Assembly: GCA_902592545.1 (NCBI GenBank)
Contig: CACJFA010000001.1
Location: forward strand, 1 to 64,000
DNA length: 64,000 nt
Reading direction: 5' to 3'
DNA from: an uncultured Pelagibacteraceae bacterium
GTDB lineage: Bacteria; Pseudomonadota; Alphaproteobacteria; Pelagibacterales; Pelagibacteraceae
Below, piece by piece: positions 9,141 to 19,700 of this stretch. The first letter of the stretch is position 1. Each line of letters opens with the position of its first letter. The notes below the pieces were generated by a model, which was not told the DNA's origin, did not search any database, and saw only the letters and a list, made by a program, of their open reading frames with translations. The translations under genes were made by a program, and so were the position numbers.

Positions 9141-12100
9141 ATGAGCGAAAAATTACTTGTTCCTGACATTGGTGACTTTGAAAATGTTGAGGTTATAGAG
9201 ATACTTGTAAAACCTGGTGATCAAATTAAACAAAATGATCCAATAGTGACAATTGAAAGTGATAAATCAAGTGTTGAAATTCCTTCTACCATTGCTGGGA
9301 AAGTAGATAGTTTAGCAGTTAAAGTTGGTGATAAAGTTTCTAAGGGAGATTTGTTGCTTAATCTTACACCAACATCAAAAACATCATCAGAAAGTACTCT
9401 TCCAAAAGATACAGAAAATATAATTAAACAAGCTGAAGAAGCAATGGCTGAAAAAAAAGAGGAAAAAGAAATTATATCTGAACCTATAATTGAAAAAAAA
9501 CAATCCACAATTCAAGTAGTTAATGGGGCTGATATTGATCCACTTGAAACTCAAGATTGGTTAGAGTCTTTATCTGCAGTTATTTCGAAAGATGGAAATC
9601 AAAGAGCTCATTTTTTAATTAAAGAACTAATTAACAAAGCTTATCGTGAAGGAGCAAATATTCCTTATACTCAAAATACACCATACATTAATACAATACC
9701 TCCTGAGGCTGAAGTAAAGTCTGGTGGCGATCAAAATATTGAAAGAAGAATTAGATCGTTGATTAGATGGAATGCAGCAGCAATGGTAGTTCGAGCAAAT
9801 AAAAAATATCCTGAGCTTGGTGGACACATCGGTACATTTGCATCTGCTGCAACATTATATGATGTTGGGATGAACCATTTTTGGAGAGCAAAAAATAATA
9901 AATTTGGTGGAGATTTAATTTATTTTCAAGGACATAGTGCTCCAGGAATGTATGCAAGAGCTTTCTTAGAAGGTAGATTAAATGAAAAACAATTAGATAG
10001 TTTCAGACAGGAGGTAAAACCTGGGGGTCTATCGTCATATCCACACCCTTGGCTAATGCCAAATTTTTGGCAGTTCCCCACTGTATCCATGGGGTTAGGT
10101 CCTATGCTTGCTATATATCAAGCTAGATACATGAAATATTTAATCAATAGAGGTTTGATTAAAGATGAAGGAAGAAAAGTATGGGCCTTTTTAGGCGATG
10201 GGGAGATGGATGAGCCTGAGTCAATGGGAGCTATTGGATTAGCTGCTAGAGAAAATTTAGATAATTTAATATTTGTAATAAATTGTAATCTTCAAAGATT
10301 AGATGGTCCCGTTAGAGGTAATGGAAAAATTATTCAAGAGCTTGAGGGAAGTTTCAGGGGATCTGGCTGGAATGTAATTAAAGTTATTTGGGGGTCATAT
10401 TGGGATTCGTTGCTTGCTAATGATAAAACTGGTCACTTAATAAAAATTATGAACGAGACAGTAGATGGTGAGTACCAGGCAATGAAAGCAAGAGACGGTG
10501 CTTATGTAAGAGAAAAGTTTTTTGGGAAATCCCCTGAAGCATTAGAATTAGTTTCAAGCATGTCAGATACAGATATTTGGAGACTTAATAGAGGTGGTCA
10601 CGATCCTCACAAAGTTTTTGCTGCATATGATAAAGCGACCAAACATCAAGGAAGCCCAACAGTGATAATTGCAAAAACTATTAAAGGTTACGGAATGGGA
10701 AAATCAGGAGAAAGTGTAAATACTACTCATCAAACGAAAAAATTAGATGTTGATGACTTGATGTACTATAGAGATCGATTTGATGTTCCCTTAACAGATG
10801 AACAAGTGAGAAATATTGAATACTTTAGGCCTGACGAAAAATCTCCAGAAATAAAATACATAAAAGACAAAAGAATTAAATTAGGTGGATATTTACCCGA
10901 ACGTTCGACTTTCGCTAAACCAATCAAAGCACCCTCAAAAGATATTTTCGATTTCATGAAAGTATCAACTGGTGAAAAAGAAATGTCTACTACTATGGCC
11001 TTGGTAAGAATGTTAACAAATTTATTAAGGGATAAAAATATATCTCCTAGACTGGTTCCTATTATTCCCGACGAAGCAAGAACGTTTGGCATGGAAGGAT
11101 TTTTTCAAAAAATAGGGATTTATGCTCATGAAGGACAAAAATATGAACCTGAGGATGCAGCTCAATTAAGTTCTTATAGAGAAGACAAAAGTGGTCAAGT
11201 TTTAGAGGAAGGTATCAATGAGGCAGGTGCTATGTCTTCATGGATTGCTGCTGCCACTGCATATACTAATCATGATATCGAAATGATCCCAATTTACATT
11301 TTTTATTCAATGTTTGGTTTCCAACGAATAGGAGATCTAGCTTGGGCAGCCGGGGATAGTCAGGCTAGAGGATTTTTGGTAGGTGCAACAGCTGGAAGAA
11401 CAACATTAGCTGGAGAAGGCTTACAACACCAAGATGGGCATAGTCATTTGATTGCATCAACTATTCCAAATTGTGTAACTTATGATCCTACATTTCATTA
11501 TGAATTAGCGGTAATTTTTCGAGAAGGTCTAAGAAGAATGCATGAGAAAAATGAGAATGTTTTTTATTATATTACAACAATGAATGAAAATTACTCACAC
11601 CCAGAAATGCCAAAAGATAAAAATTGTGAGGAAGGCATTTTAAAGGGTATGTATAAAATAAAAGAATTTAATAAATACAAAAAAACTAAAATCCAACTTT
11701 TAGGATCAGGAACAATCTTAAGAGAAATGATGTCTGCTGCAGAGATTTTACAAAATGATTATCAAATTGACAGTGAGATATGGAGTGTAACAAGTTTTAA
11801 TGAATTAAGAAAAGATGGAATGGAGGTAGAAAGATTTAATCTTTTGAATCCTGATAAAGAACCTAAAAAATCTTATGTTGAGCAATGCCTTGGCAAAACA
11901 GAGGGCCCAATTATGGCTGCATCTGATTATATGAGAATGAATTCTGATCAAATCAGACCTTATACTAATAAAAGCTTTTATTCATTAGGAGCAGATGGCT
12001 TTGGAAGAAGTGATACAAGAAAAAATTTAAGAAAATTTTTTGAGGTTGATAAAGAACATTTGGTTGCTTATGGTTTAAGTATTTTAGCTAAAGAACAGCT

Positions 12101-12179
12101 TATTACTTCCAAACATGCAAAAGATGCAATGAAGAAGTATAATATTGATACCAACAAACCAATGCCAACAAAATTATAA
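9141..12179 (+). CDS. aceE: Pyruvate dehydrogenase E1 (homodimeric type) with N-terminal lipoyl domain
   Basis: N-terminal lipoyl domain with IESDKSSVEIPS motif, then homodimeric AceE-type E1 (GDGEMDEPES, HLIASTIPNCVTYDP). Confidence 0.92.
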   Translation: MSEKLLVPDIGDFENVEVIEILVKPGDQIKQNDPIVTIESDKSSVEIPSTIAGKVDSLAVKVGDKVSKGDLLLNLTPTSKTSSESTLPKDTENIIKQAEEAMAEKKEEKEIISEPIIEKKQSTIQVVNGADIDPLETQDWLESLSAVISKDGNQRAHFLIKELINKAYREGANIPYTQNTPYINTIPPEAEVKSGGDQNIERRIRSLIRWNAAAMVVRANKKYPELGGHIGTFASAATLYDVGMNHFWRAKNNKFGGDLIYFQGHSAPGMYARAFLEGRLNEKQLDSFRQEVKPGGLSSYPHPWLMPNFWQFPTVSMGLGPMLAIYQARYMKYLINRGLIKDEGRKVWAFLGDGEMDEPESMGAIGLAARENLDNLIFVINCNLQRLDGPVRGNGKIIQELEGSFRGSGWNVIKVIWGSYWDSLLANDKTGHLIKIMNETVDGEYQAMKARDGAYVREKFFGKSPEALELVSSMSDTDIWRLNRGGHDPHKVFAAYDKATKHQGSPTVIIAKTIKGYGMGKSGESVNTTHQTKKLDVDDLMYYRDRFDVPLTDEQVRNIEYFRPDEKSPEIKYIKDKRIKLGGYLPERSTFAKPIKAPSKDIFDFMKVSTGEKEMSTTMALVRMLTNLLRDKNISPRLVPIIPDEARTFGMEGFFQKIGIYAHEGQKYEPEDAAQLSSYREDKSGQVLEEGINEAGAMSSWIAAATAYTNHDIEMIPIYIFYSMFGFQRIGDLAWAAGDSQARGFLVGATAGRTTLAGEGLQHQDGHSHLIASTIPNCVTYDPTFHYELAVIFREGLRRMHEKNENVFYYITTMNENYSHPEMPKDKNCEEGILKGMYKIKEFNKYKKTKIQLLGSGTILREMMSAAEILQNDYQIDSEIWSVTSFNELRKDGMEVERFNLLNPDKEPKKSYVEQCLGKTEGPIMAASDYMRMNSDQIRPYTNKSFYSLGADGFGRSDTRKNLRKFFEVDKEHLVAYGLSILAKEQLITSKHAKDAMKKYNIDTNKPMPTKL

Positions 12180-13441
12180 TGTCAGAAACTAAGATTAAAG
12201 TACCTAATATTGGAGATTTTAAAGATGTTGAGGTTATTGAGGTATTAGTTACCGAAGGTCAATCAATTAAAAAAAATGATGCCCTAATAACAATTGAAAG
12301 TGATAAATCTAGCGTAGAAATACCATCAAATTTAGAAGGTAAAATTAAAAATTTAAAAATAAAAGTAGGAGATAAAGTTTCTGAGGGCGACTTAATTTTA
12401 ACTATAGAGAGCGATTCAGAAGTTAAAAAGGAAGAGATTAAAAAGAAACCAGAAATCGAAAAAGAGTCAAAAAATATTGAGGTAATAAAACCTGAATTCC
12501 AAGAAAAAACATTTTCTAAAAATAATATTTCAGACATTTCGTCTGCAAGTCCAAAAGCTAGAAAATTTGCTAGAGAACTTGGTGTAGATATTAATCAAGT
12601 AGTGGGAAGTCAGAAAGATGGCAGAGTTGTTGAAGATGATATTAAAAAATTTGTTTCATCTAATTCAAAAAACAACTTTGTACTAAAAGATAGTAAACCA
12701 GATAAAATTAAAAACGAATTTGAACATTCTGATTTTGGTGAAATAGAAATTAAAGACATACCAAGAGTAAAAAAATTATCATCTAAATATCTTACAAATT
12801 CATGGACAACAATTCCTCATGTTACAAATCACGATGAAGCCGACATAACGGAGATGGAAAATTTTAGAAGTTCATTAACAGATATGTATACGGGAGAAAA
12901 AATTAAAATTACACCTCTAGCATTTATAATAAAGGCTTTAGTTGCATCTCTTAAGAAATTTCCTAGTTTTAATTCTTCTATCGATGAAATTGAGACTGGA
13001 AAAATGACTTTAAAAAAATATTACCATATTGGGATAGCAGTTGACACGCCAAATGGATTAATGGTTCCAAAAATAAGAAATGCAAATAACAAAAAAATTT
13101 CTCTCATAAGTAAAGAATTAAAAGAGGTAAGCGAACTTTGTAGAAATTTAAAAATTGATAAAAAAGAATTGTTTGGTGGTTCGATGACGATTACGAGTTT
13201 AGGTGGTATAGGAGGTTCATTTTTTACTCCTATAATTAATTATCCTGAAGTTGCTATATTAGGAGTAGGAAGATCAGAAAAAAAACAAATTTTTATGAAT
13301 GGAAAGTTTCAAACTAGGACTATGCTGCCAATTTCTTTATCTTATGATCACAGAATTATTGATGGTGCAGAAGCAGCTAGGTTTAATAATGATCTAAAAG
13401 AAAACTTAGGCAAGAATTTTGCCTATAAACTAGCTGTCTAA
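12179..13441 (+). CDS. aceF: Dihydrolipoamide acetyltransferase (PDH E2)
   Basis: Lipoyl domain, peripheral-subunit-binding domain (ASPKARKFARELGVDINQV) and catalytic SYDHRIIDGAEAARF; TAATG overlap with aceE. Confidence 0.92.
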   Translation: MSETKIKVPNIGDFKDVEVIEVLVTEGQSIKKNDALITIESDKSSVEIPSNLEGKIKNLKIKVGDKVSEGDLILTIESDSEVKKEEIKKKPEIEKESKNIEVIKPEFQEKTFSKNNISDISSASPKARKFARELGVDINQVVGSQKDGRVVEDDIKKFVSSNSKNNFVLKDSKPDKIKNEFEHSDFGEIEIKDIPRVKKLSSKYLTNSWTTIPHVTNHDEADITEMENFRSSLTDMYTGEKIKITPLAFIIKALVASLKKFPSFNSSIDEIETGKMTLKKYYHIGIAVDTPNGLMVPKIRNANNKKISLISKELKEVSELCRNLKIDKKELFGGSMTITSLGGIGGSFFTPIINYPEVAILGVGRSEKKQIFMNGKFQTRTMLPISLSYDHRIIDGAEAARFNNDLKENLGKNFAYKLAV

Positions 13442-13447
13442 TTAAAA

Positions 13448-14341
13448 ATGAGTAAATCCATATCATTATTAAGTGCCTTATTGTGCACTTTTATTTGGGG
13501 TACAACTTTTATTGCCCAAGATACGGGCATGGATAATATTGGCCCTTTTACATTTAATGCTGTGAGGTTTTTTGTTGGTTTTCTAGCCATAATTCCACTT
13601 ATGATTTTATTTGAATTAAAATATTTTAAATCAGAATTTAAATTAGATAAAAAAACTTTCATAATTTATTCATTATTAATTGGAATTTCTTTATTCTTAG
13701 GCTCAGCACTACAACAAGTTGCTTTGCTTTATACAGATGTTGCAAATGCTGCTTTTTTTACAATTTTTTATGTGCCAATGGTACCGATTATCATTTTTTT
13801 GTTTGGCAAAAAATCAATGCATTGGAGTGTATGGCCTTCTGTAGTTCTATGTTTAATTGGAGGATATTTATTAACAAATTTTCATGATGCAACAGTAAGA
13901 TTAGGAGATACTTTGGTTGTTCTCGGAGCTTTATTTTGGAGCACTCATATCATTTTTACTGGGATTATTATAACTAAATACAATCTTCCACTTACCTTAG
14001 GAGCTGCGCAGACTTTAATTGTGGCTATTTTTTCATTTATAATTGGAATTATTTATGAAGAATTTATTTTCAGCAATATTTTAATGGAAATTTATTCAAT
14101 TTTATATGCAGGTATATTATCTGGTGGATTTGCATTTGTATTACAAATTTATGCACAACGCAATATTACTCCAGCACCTGCTGCTATAATTTTTTCTCTT
14201 GAAGGTGTATTTGCGACTATAGCTGCTTGGTTTATTTTAAATCAAATTCTAGATGTTAATAATTTACTTGGGTGCTTTTTTATTCTATGTGGAGTTCTCT
14301 TATCTCAATTACTTCCTTTGATTAAAAAGAAGTATATTTAA
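13448..14341 (+). CDS. DMT (EamA-like) family transporter
   Basis: About 10 TM helices, FIWGTTFIAQ start and C-terminal EamA-like repeat. Confidence 0.8.
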   Translation: MSKSISLLSALLCTFIWGTTFIAQDTGMDNIGPFTFNAVRFFVGFLAIIPLMILFELKYFKSEFKLDKKTFIIYSLLIGISLFLGSALQQVALLYTDVANAAFFTIFYVPMVPIIIFLFGKKSMHWSVWPSVVLCLIGGYLLTNFHDATVRLGDTLVVLGALFWSTHIIFTGIIITKYNLPLTLGAAQTLIVAIFSFIIGIIYEEFIFSNILMEIYSILYAGILSGGFAFVLQIYAQRNITPAPAAIIFSLEGVFATIAAWFILNQILDVNNLLGCFFILCGVLLSQLLPLIKKKYI

Positions 14342-15102
14342 TAAATTAAACTAAATAAAATCAAAGCAATTATTATTCTATAAATTACAAACGCATTCAT
14401 TGAAAATTTATTTATATAAATTAAAAAGAATTTTACTGTTAGAAAAGAAAAAATAAAAGAAGATATAATTGCGATAACAACTAAGTAATTAAACTGTATT
14501 GATTGTTCCATAACATCTTTTAAGCTTAAGACACTTGCTCCAGCCAATGCTGGGATTGAAAGTAAAAAAGATATCTTGCTTGAGTCTACTCTATTAAATT
14601 TTAAAATTCTCGCAGCTGTTATAGTAATTCCTGCCCTACTTACTCCAGGTACAAGAGAGAAAATTTGGAAAATACCTATAAATATTATTGACTGAAAATT
14701 TAAATTTGAAGAAATTTTTTTATCAAATCGATTTTTGTCTGAGATGTATAAAATTATTGCGAATATTAAAGTAGTCCATGCTATAATTTCTATGTTTCTA
14801 AACTGATAAATTAAATTTGTACTATAAAGTATGTATCCAACAATTATTAACGGAATAGATCCAAGTATAATTAAACTTAAAAGTCTTTTATTTTTTCTAG
14901 CATCAAATAGTTCATCCCTAAAAAAATAAATTATTGCAATTAGAGAACCTAGATGGAGGCTGATATCAATAAGCAAGGAACTAGATTTAAATTCATATAA
15001 AGTAGAAACCAAAATTAAATGAGCAGAGGAACTAATAGGAAGAAATTCAGATATTCCTTGAATTGCAGAGAGAATTAAAACTTCTATAATATTTTGAAAC
15101 AT
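14338..15102 (-). CDS. uppP: Undecaprenyl-diphosphate phosphatase
   Basis: QGISEFLPISSSAHLIL and PGVSRAGITITAARIL signatures of BacA/UppP. Confidence 0.93.
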   Translation of the reverse strand: MFQNIIEVLILSAIQGISEFLPISSSAHLILVSTLYEFKSSSLLIDISLHLGSLIAIIYFFRDELFDARKNKRLLSLIILGSIPLIIVGYILYSTNLIYQFRNIEIIAWTTLIFAIILYISDKNRFDKKISSNLNFQSIIFIGIFQIFSLVPGVSRAGITITAARILKFNRVDSSKISFLLSIPALAGASVLSLKDVMEQSIQFNYLVVIAIISSFIFSFLTVKFFLIYINKFSMNAFVIYRIIIALILFSLIY

Positions 15103-15285
15103 TATTTCTACGTAACTTATAAAGTATTTATTTAAAACAATTCGATTTAAGCATAATAGCTATGCAATAATTAAAAACTTGTGTATTAGTGGTAATAATT
15201 TAAAAATTAAGGTCAATATGTATGACCTATTTTATGCTTTATATACATAAATCAGGGTATATTTTCCCGGAACTTAAATAAAATT

Positions 15286-16725
15286 ATGTCAGATAAAATG
15301 CTCAAATTTGTTAAAATAGGTCAACAAACTCCACCTAAAAGAGAAGCTGATACGAGAAAGGAAGATTTTAAGGAAATCTATGACGAGTATATAAATGAAA
15401 AAGCTAAAGAACAGTCGAGTAGGTGTTCACAATGTGGAGTACCTTTTTGCCAAGTTCATTGTCCTTTAAGTAACAACATTCCAGATTGGCTTAAACTCAC
15501 AGCTGAGGGAAGGTTAAAAGAGGCGTATGAATTATCCCAAAGCACAAACAATATGCCTGAAGTGTGTGGCCGAATTTGCCCCCAAGATAGATTATGCGAG
15601 GGAAATTGTGTAATTGAACAGTCTGGTCATGGAACAGTAACTATTGGATCAGTAGAAAAATATATTACAGATAATGCTTGGGCTCAGGGCTGGGTAAAAC
15701 CAATTAAGGTAACGAATGAAAAAAATCAAAGCGTAGGAATTATAGGAGCAGGTCCTGCTGGTTTAGCTGCTGCAGAACAATTAAGAAAAAATGGGTATAA
15801 AATAACTGTCTACGATAGATATGATAGAGCAGGAGGATTATTAATTTATGGAATTCCAAATTTTAAATTAGAAAAAGAAGTTGTAGAGCGAAGAACAAAA
15901 CTCTTAAAGGATGGAGGAATTGAATTTGTTCAAAATTTTGAAGTTGGTAAGGATGCAAGCCTAGACCAATTGAGAAAAAAACACGATGCAATTTTAATTG
16001 CTACAGGAGTTTATAAAGCAAGAGAAGTAAACTTACCTGGAAATGATCTTAATAATATTTTTCCTGCAATGGATTTTTTAACAGCATCTAATAAAAAAGG
16101 TCTAGGAGATGATGTTGAGTTGTTCGATAAAGGAATTTTAAACGCAGAAGGTAAAGATGTTGTTGTAATCGGTGGAGGTGACACAGCAATGGATTGTGTG
16201 AGAACTTCTATAAGACAGAAGGCAAAATCTGTTAAATGTTTGTATAGAAGAGATAAAGAAAATATGCCAGGATCTGCAAGAGAAGTTGCAAATGCGGAAG
16301 AAGAAGGTGTTCAATTTGTTTGGTTATCAAGTCCTAAAGAATTTAAAGGTACAAATAAAGTAGAAAAAATAATTGTAGATCAAATTAAACTAGGTGATCC
16401 AGACGAGACAGGAAGAAGAAAGCCACAAGTACAAGAAGGCTCAAGTTACGAAACAAAAGCAGATATGGTTATCAAAGCACTAGGTTTTGATCCTGAGGAT
16501 TTACCGAATTTATTTGATAGTAGTGAATTACAAGTAACAAAGTGGGGAACTATTAAAACAGATTTTGATACTATGGAAACAAATATAAAAGGGGTGTTTG
16601 CTGCTGGTGATATAGTTAGAGGAGCTTCATTAGTTGTTTGGGCGATAAAAGATGGAAGAGATGCAGCAGCTTCAATCAAAACTTATCTAGAGAGTAAATC
16701 TAAAGTGGAAAAAAGAGTGGCTTAA
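15286..16725 (+). CDS. gltD: Glutamate synthase (NADPH) small subunit
   Basis: CSQCGVPFCQVHCPLSNNIPDWL Fe-S region and GAGPAGLAAAEQLRKNGY FAD motif. Confidence 0.93.
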   Translation: MSDKMLKFVKIGQQTPPKREADTRKEDFKEIYDEYINEKAKEQSSRCSQCGVPFCQVHCPLSNNIPDWLKLTAEGRLKEAYELSQSTNNMPEVCGRICPQDRLCEGNCVIEQSGHGTVTIGSVEKYITDNAWAQGWVKPIKVTNEKNQSVGIIGAGPAGLAAAEQLRKNGYKITVYDRYDRAGGLLIYGIPNFKLEKEVVERRTKLLKDGGIEFVQNFEVGKDASLDQLRKKHDAILIATGVYKAREVNLPGNDLNNIFPAMDFLTASNKKGLGDDVELFDKGILNAEGKDVVVIGGGDTAMDCVRTSIRQKAKSVKCLYRRDKENMPGSAREVANAEEEGVQFVWLSSPKEFKGTNKVEKIIVDQIKLGDPDETGRRKPQVQEGSSYETKADMVIKALGFDPEDLPNLFDSSELQVTKWGTIKTDFDTMETNIKGVFAAGDIVRGASLVVWAIKDGRDAAASIKTYLESKSKVEKRVA

Positions 16726-19700
16726 TGAAAAATTATAAAAAGAACCTTCACCTTTTAAAAGAAAATAATGTTTATTCAGAAGACATGGAGCATGATGCTT
16801 GTGGTGTTGGTATAATTGCATCAACTGAAGGTAAAAAATCTCGTAAAGTTGTAGAGTATGGTATTGAAGCGTTAAAAGCAGTTTGGCATAGAGGTGCTGT
16901 AGATGCCGATGGGAAAACTGGTGATGGAGCTGGAATTCATGTTGAAATACCAAAAGATTTCTTCATTGAAAAGATAGAAGTGACAGGACACACACATGAC
17001 AATTCTGAAATATGTGTGGGTATGATATTTCTGCCTCGGAATGATTACGCAGCGCAAGAAAGTTGCAAAACTATTGTAGAAAGTGAATTAACAAAAAATG
17101 ATTTTAGTATTTACGGTTGGAGACAAGTTCCAGTTAATCCAAAAGTTTTAGGAGAAAAGGCATTCCAAACAATGCCTGAAATTATCCAAGTATTGTTTAA
17201 ACCTTATAATCCAGAATTAATAAATAAAGATTTAGAAAGAAAAATTTATGAAACTAGAAGAAAGATAGAAAATGAAGCTTTTAAAAAATCTTTAAACAAT
17301 TTTTATATTTGTTCATTGAGTTCTAAATCTATCATTTACAAGGGGATGTTTTTAGCTGAAGCTATCTCAGATTTCTACCTTGATTTAAAAGATGAGAGAT
17401 TTGTTTCAAGGTTTGCTATTTTTCATCAAAGATTTTCAACAAATACAGCGCCTAGCTGGAATTTAGCTCAACCCTTTAGAGCTATAGCGCATAATGGAGA
17501 AATTAATACTTATAGAGGAAATAAAAATTGGATGAAAGTTCATGAACAAGAAATGAACAGTCCCCTTTTTGACGATGTTGAGAACTTAAAGCCTGTTATA
17601 CAACAGGGAGCATCAGACTCTGCTGCATTAGACAATGTTTTTGAATTATTAAATATATCTGGTCAGCCTGCGCCTTTGGCGAAGCTTATGTTAGTTCCAG
17701 ACGCATGGTCTAAAAAAAATAAAACTCTACCAAAAGATCACCAACAATTATTTAATTTTTTGAACAGTACAATGGAGCCATGGGATGGACCAGCTGCTAT
17801 TGCTGGAACTGATAATGAGTGGGTTATAGCTGCAAATGATAGAAATGGATTAAGACCTTTAAGATACGCAATTACAAAAGACAAATTATTATTTGCAGGT
17901 TCTGAAACAGGAATGATTGAATTAAATGAAAAAAGAATTTTGTCAAAGGGAAGATTGGGTCCTGGGGAAATAATTGGAGTTAGAATAGAAAAAGGTAAAG
18001 TATTTACAAACAAGCAAATAAAAGATTATTTAGCCAAAGAATATAAACACTTTAATTCACAAATTATCGACCTAGATGATAAGTTAACTATTTCAGATGA
18101 AAAAAATTCTTTTTCGGGAGATGATTTAAGAAGAAGGCAATATACTTTTGGAATAAGTCTAGAAGATCTTGAACTCATACTGCATCCCATGGCAGAAGAT
18201 GCTAAAGAAGCAACTGGATCTATGGGGGACGATACACCATTGGCTGTTTTGTCAGATAGGTATAGACCGTTGTACCATTTTTTTAGACAAAATTTTAGTC
18301 AAGTCACAAACCCACCAATAGACTCTTTAAGAGAAAACAAGGTTATGAGTTTGAAAACAAGATTTGGAAATCTTGGAAATATTTTAAATTTTGATAATTT
18401 AACAAAGCAAAATATTTATGTTTTAAATAGTCCAATATTATCAAATTCTCAGTTTGAAAAATTTATAAATTTTTTTGGTAACAATTCGTCTATAATTGAT
18501 TGTACTTTTTCTGAGGAAGAAACTTTATTTGATTCAATTAAAAAAATTCAAAAAGAAGCTGAAATTGCAGTAAGACAGGGAGTTACTCAATTGATTTTAA
18601 GTGACAAAGAGCTTTCTAGCTTAAAACTTCCAATACCAATGCTTTTAGCAGTTGGATCAATTAATTCATTCCTTATTGAAAAAAAACTAAGAGGATATGT
18701 ATCAATAAATGTTCAATCTGGAGAGGCTTTAGATACACACTCTTTTGCAACCTTAATAGGAGTTGGAGCAACTACTGTAAATCCATACTTAGCATTTGAT
18801 AGTTTATTTCAGCGTCATGAAAAAAAATTATTTGGTCAATTTAGCTTTGATGAATGTGTAGAGAGATACATAAAATCAGTAAACGCAGGTTTATTAAAGA
18901 TCATGTCTAAGATGGGTATTTCAGTTCTAAGTTCTTATAGAGGTGGATGTAACTTTGAAACCGTAGGTTTAAGTAGAACAATTGTTGCAGATTATTTTCC
19001 AGGAGTTGTCTCTAAAATTTCAGGTATTGGACTTACAGGTATAGAGAAAAAAATTAGAGAAATACATAAAGAGGCATTTGAAAGTTCTGAAACCATATTG
19101 CCGATAGGCGGTATCTATAGATATCGTAAAAATGGTGAAACTCATCAATATCAAGGAAAATTAATTCATTTACTTCAAAGTGCAGTAGGATCTAATTCTT
19201 ATGATGCCTATAAAAGATACGTGGATGGAATATACAGCTTACCACCTATTAATCTTAGAGACTTAATTGATTTCAGAGAAAAAAAATTAAGTGGACCAAT
19301 AGATATTTCTGAGGTTGAGCCAATAGAAAATATTTTAAAAAGATTTGGAAGTGGGAGCATGTCTCATGGAGCTTTATCAAAAGAGGCGCATGAAACTTTG
19401 GCAACTGGTATGAATAGGATTAAAGGTGCTTCATGCAGTGGAGAGGGCGGTGAAGATTCAAGTAGATTTAAAGTTTTAGATAATGGTGACAGCGCAAACT
19501 CAAGAGTTAAACAAATAGCTTCTGCAAGATTCGGAGTTACAGTTAATTATCTTAATAATTGTAATGAGATAGAAATTAAAATTGCACAAGGCGCTAAGCC
19601 TGGTGAGGGAGGTCAGCTACCAGGATTTAAAGTTACAGAGGAGATTGCTAAACTTAGACATTCAACTCCTGGAGTTACTTTAATATCACCACCACCACAT

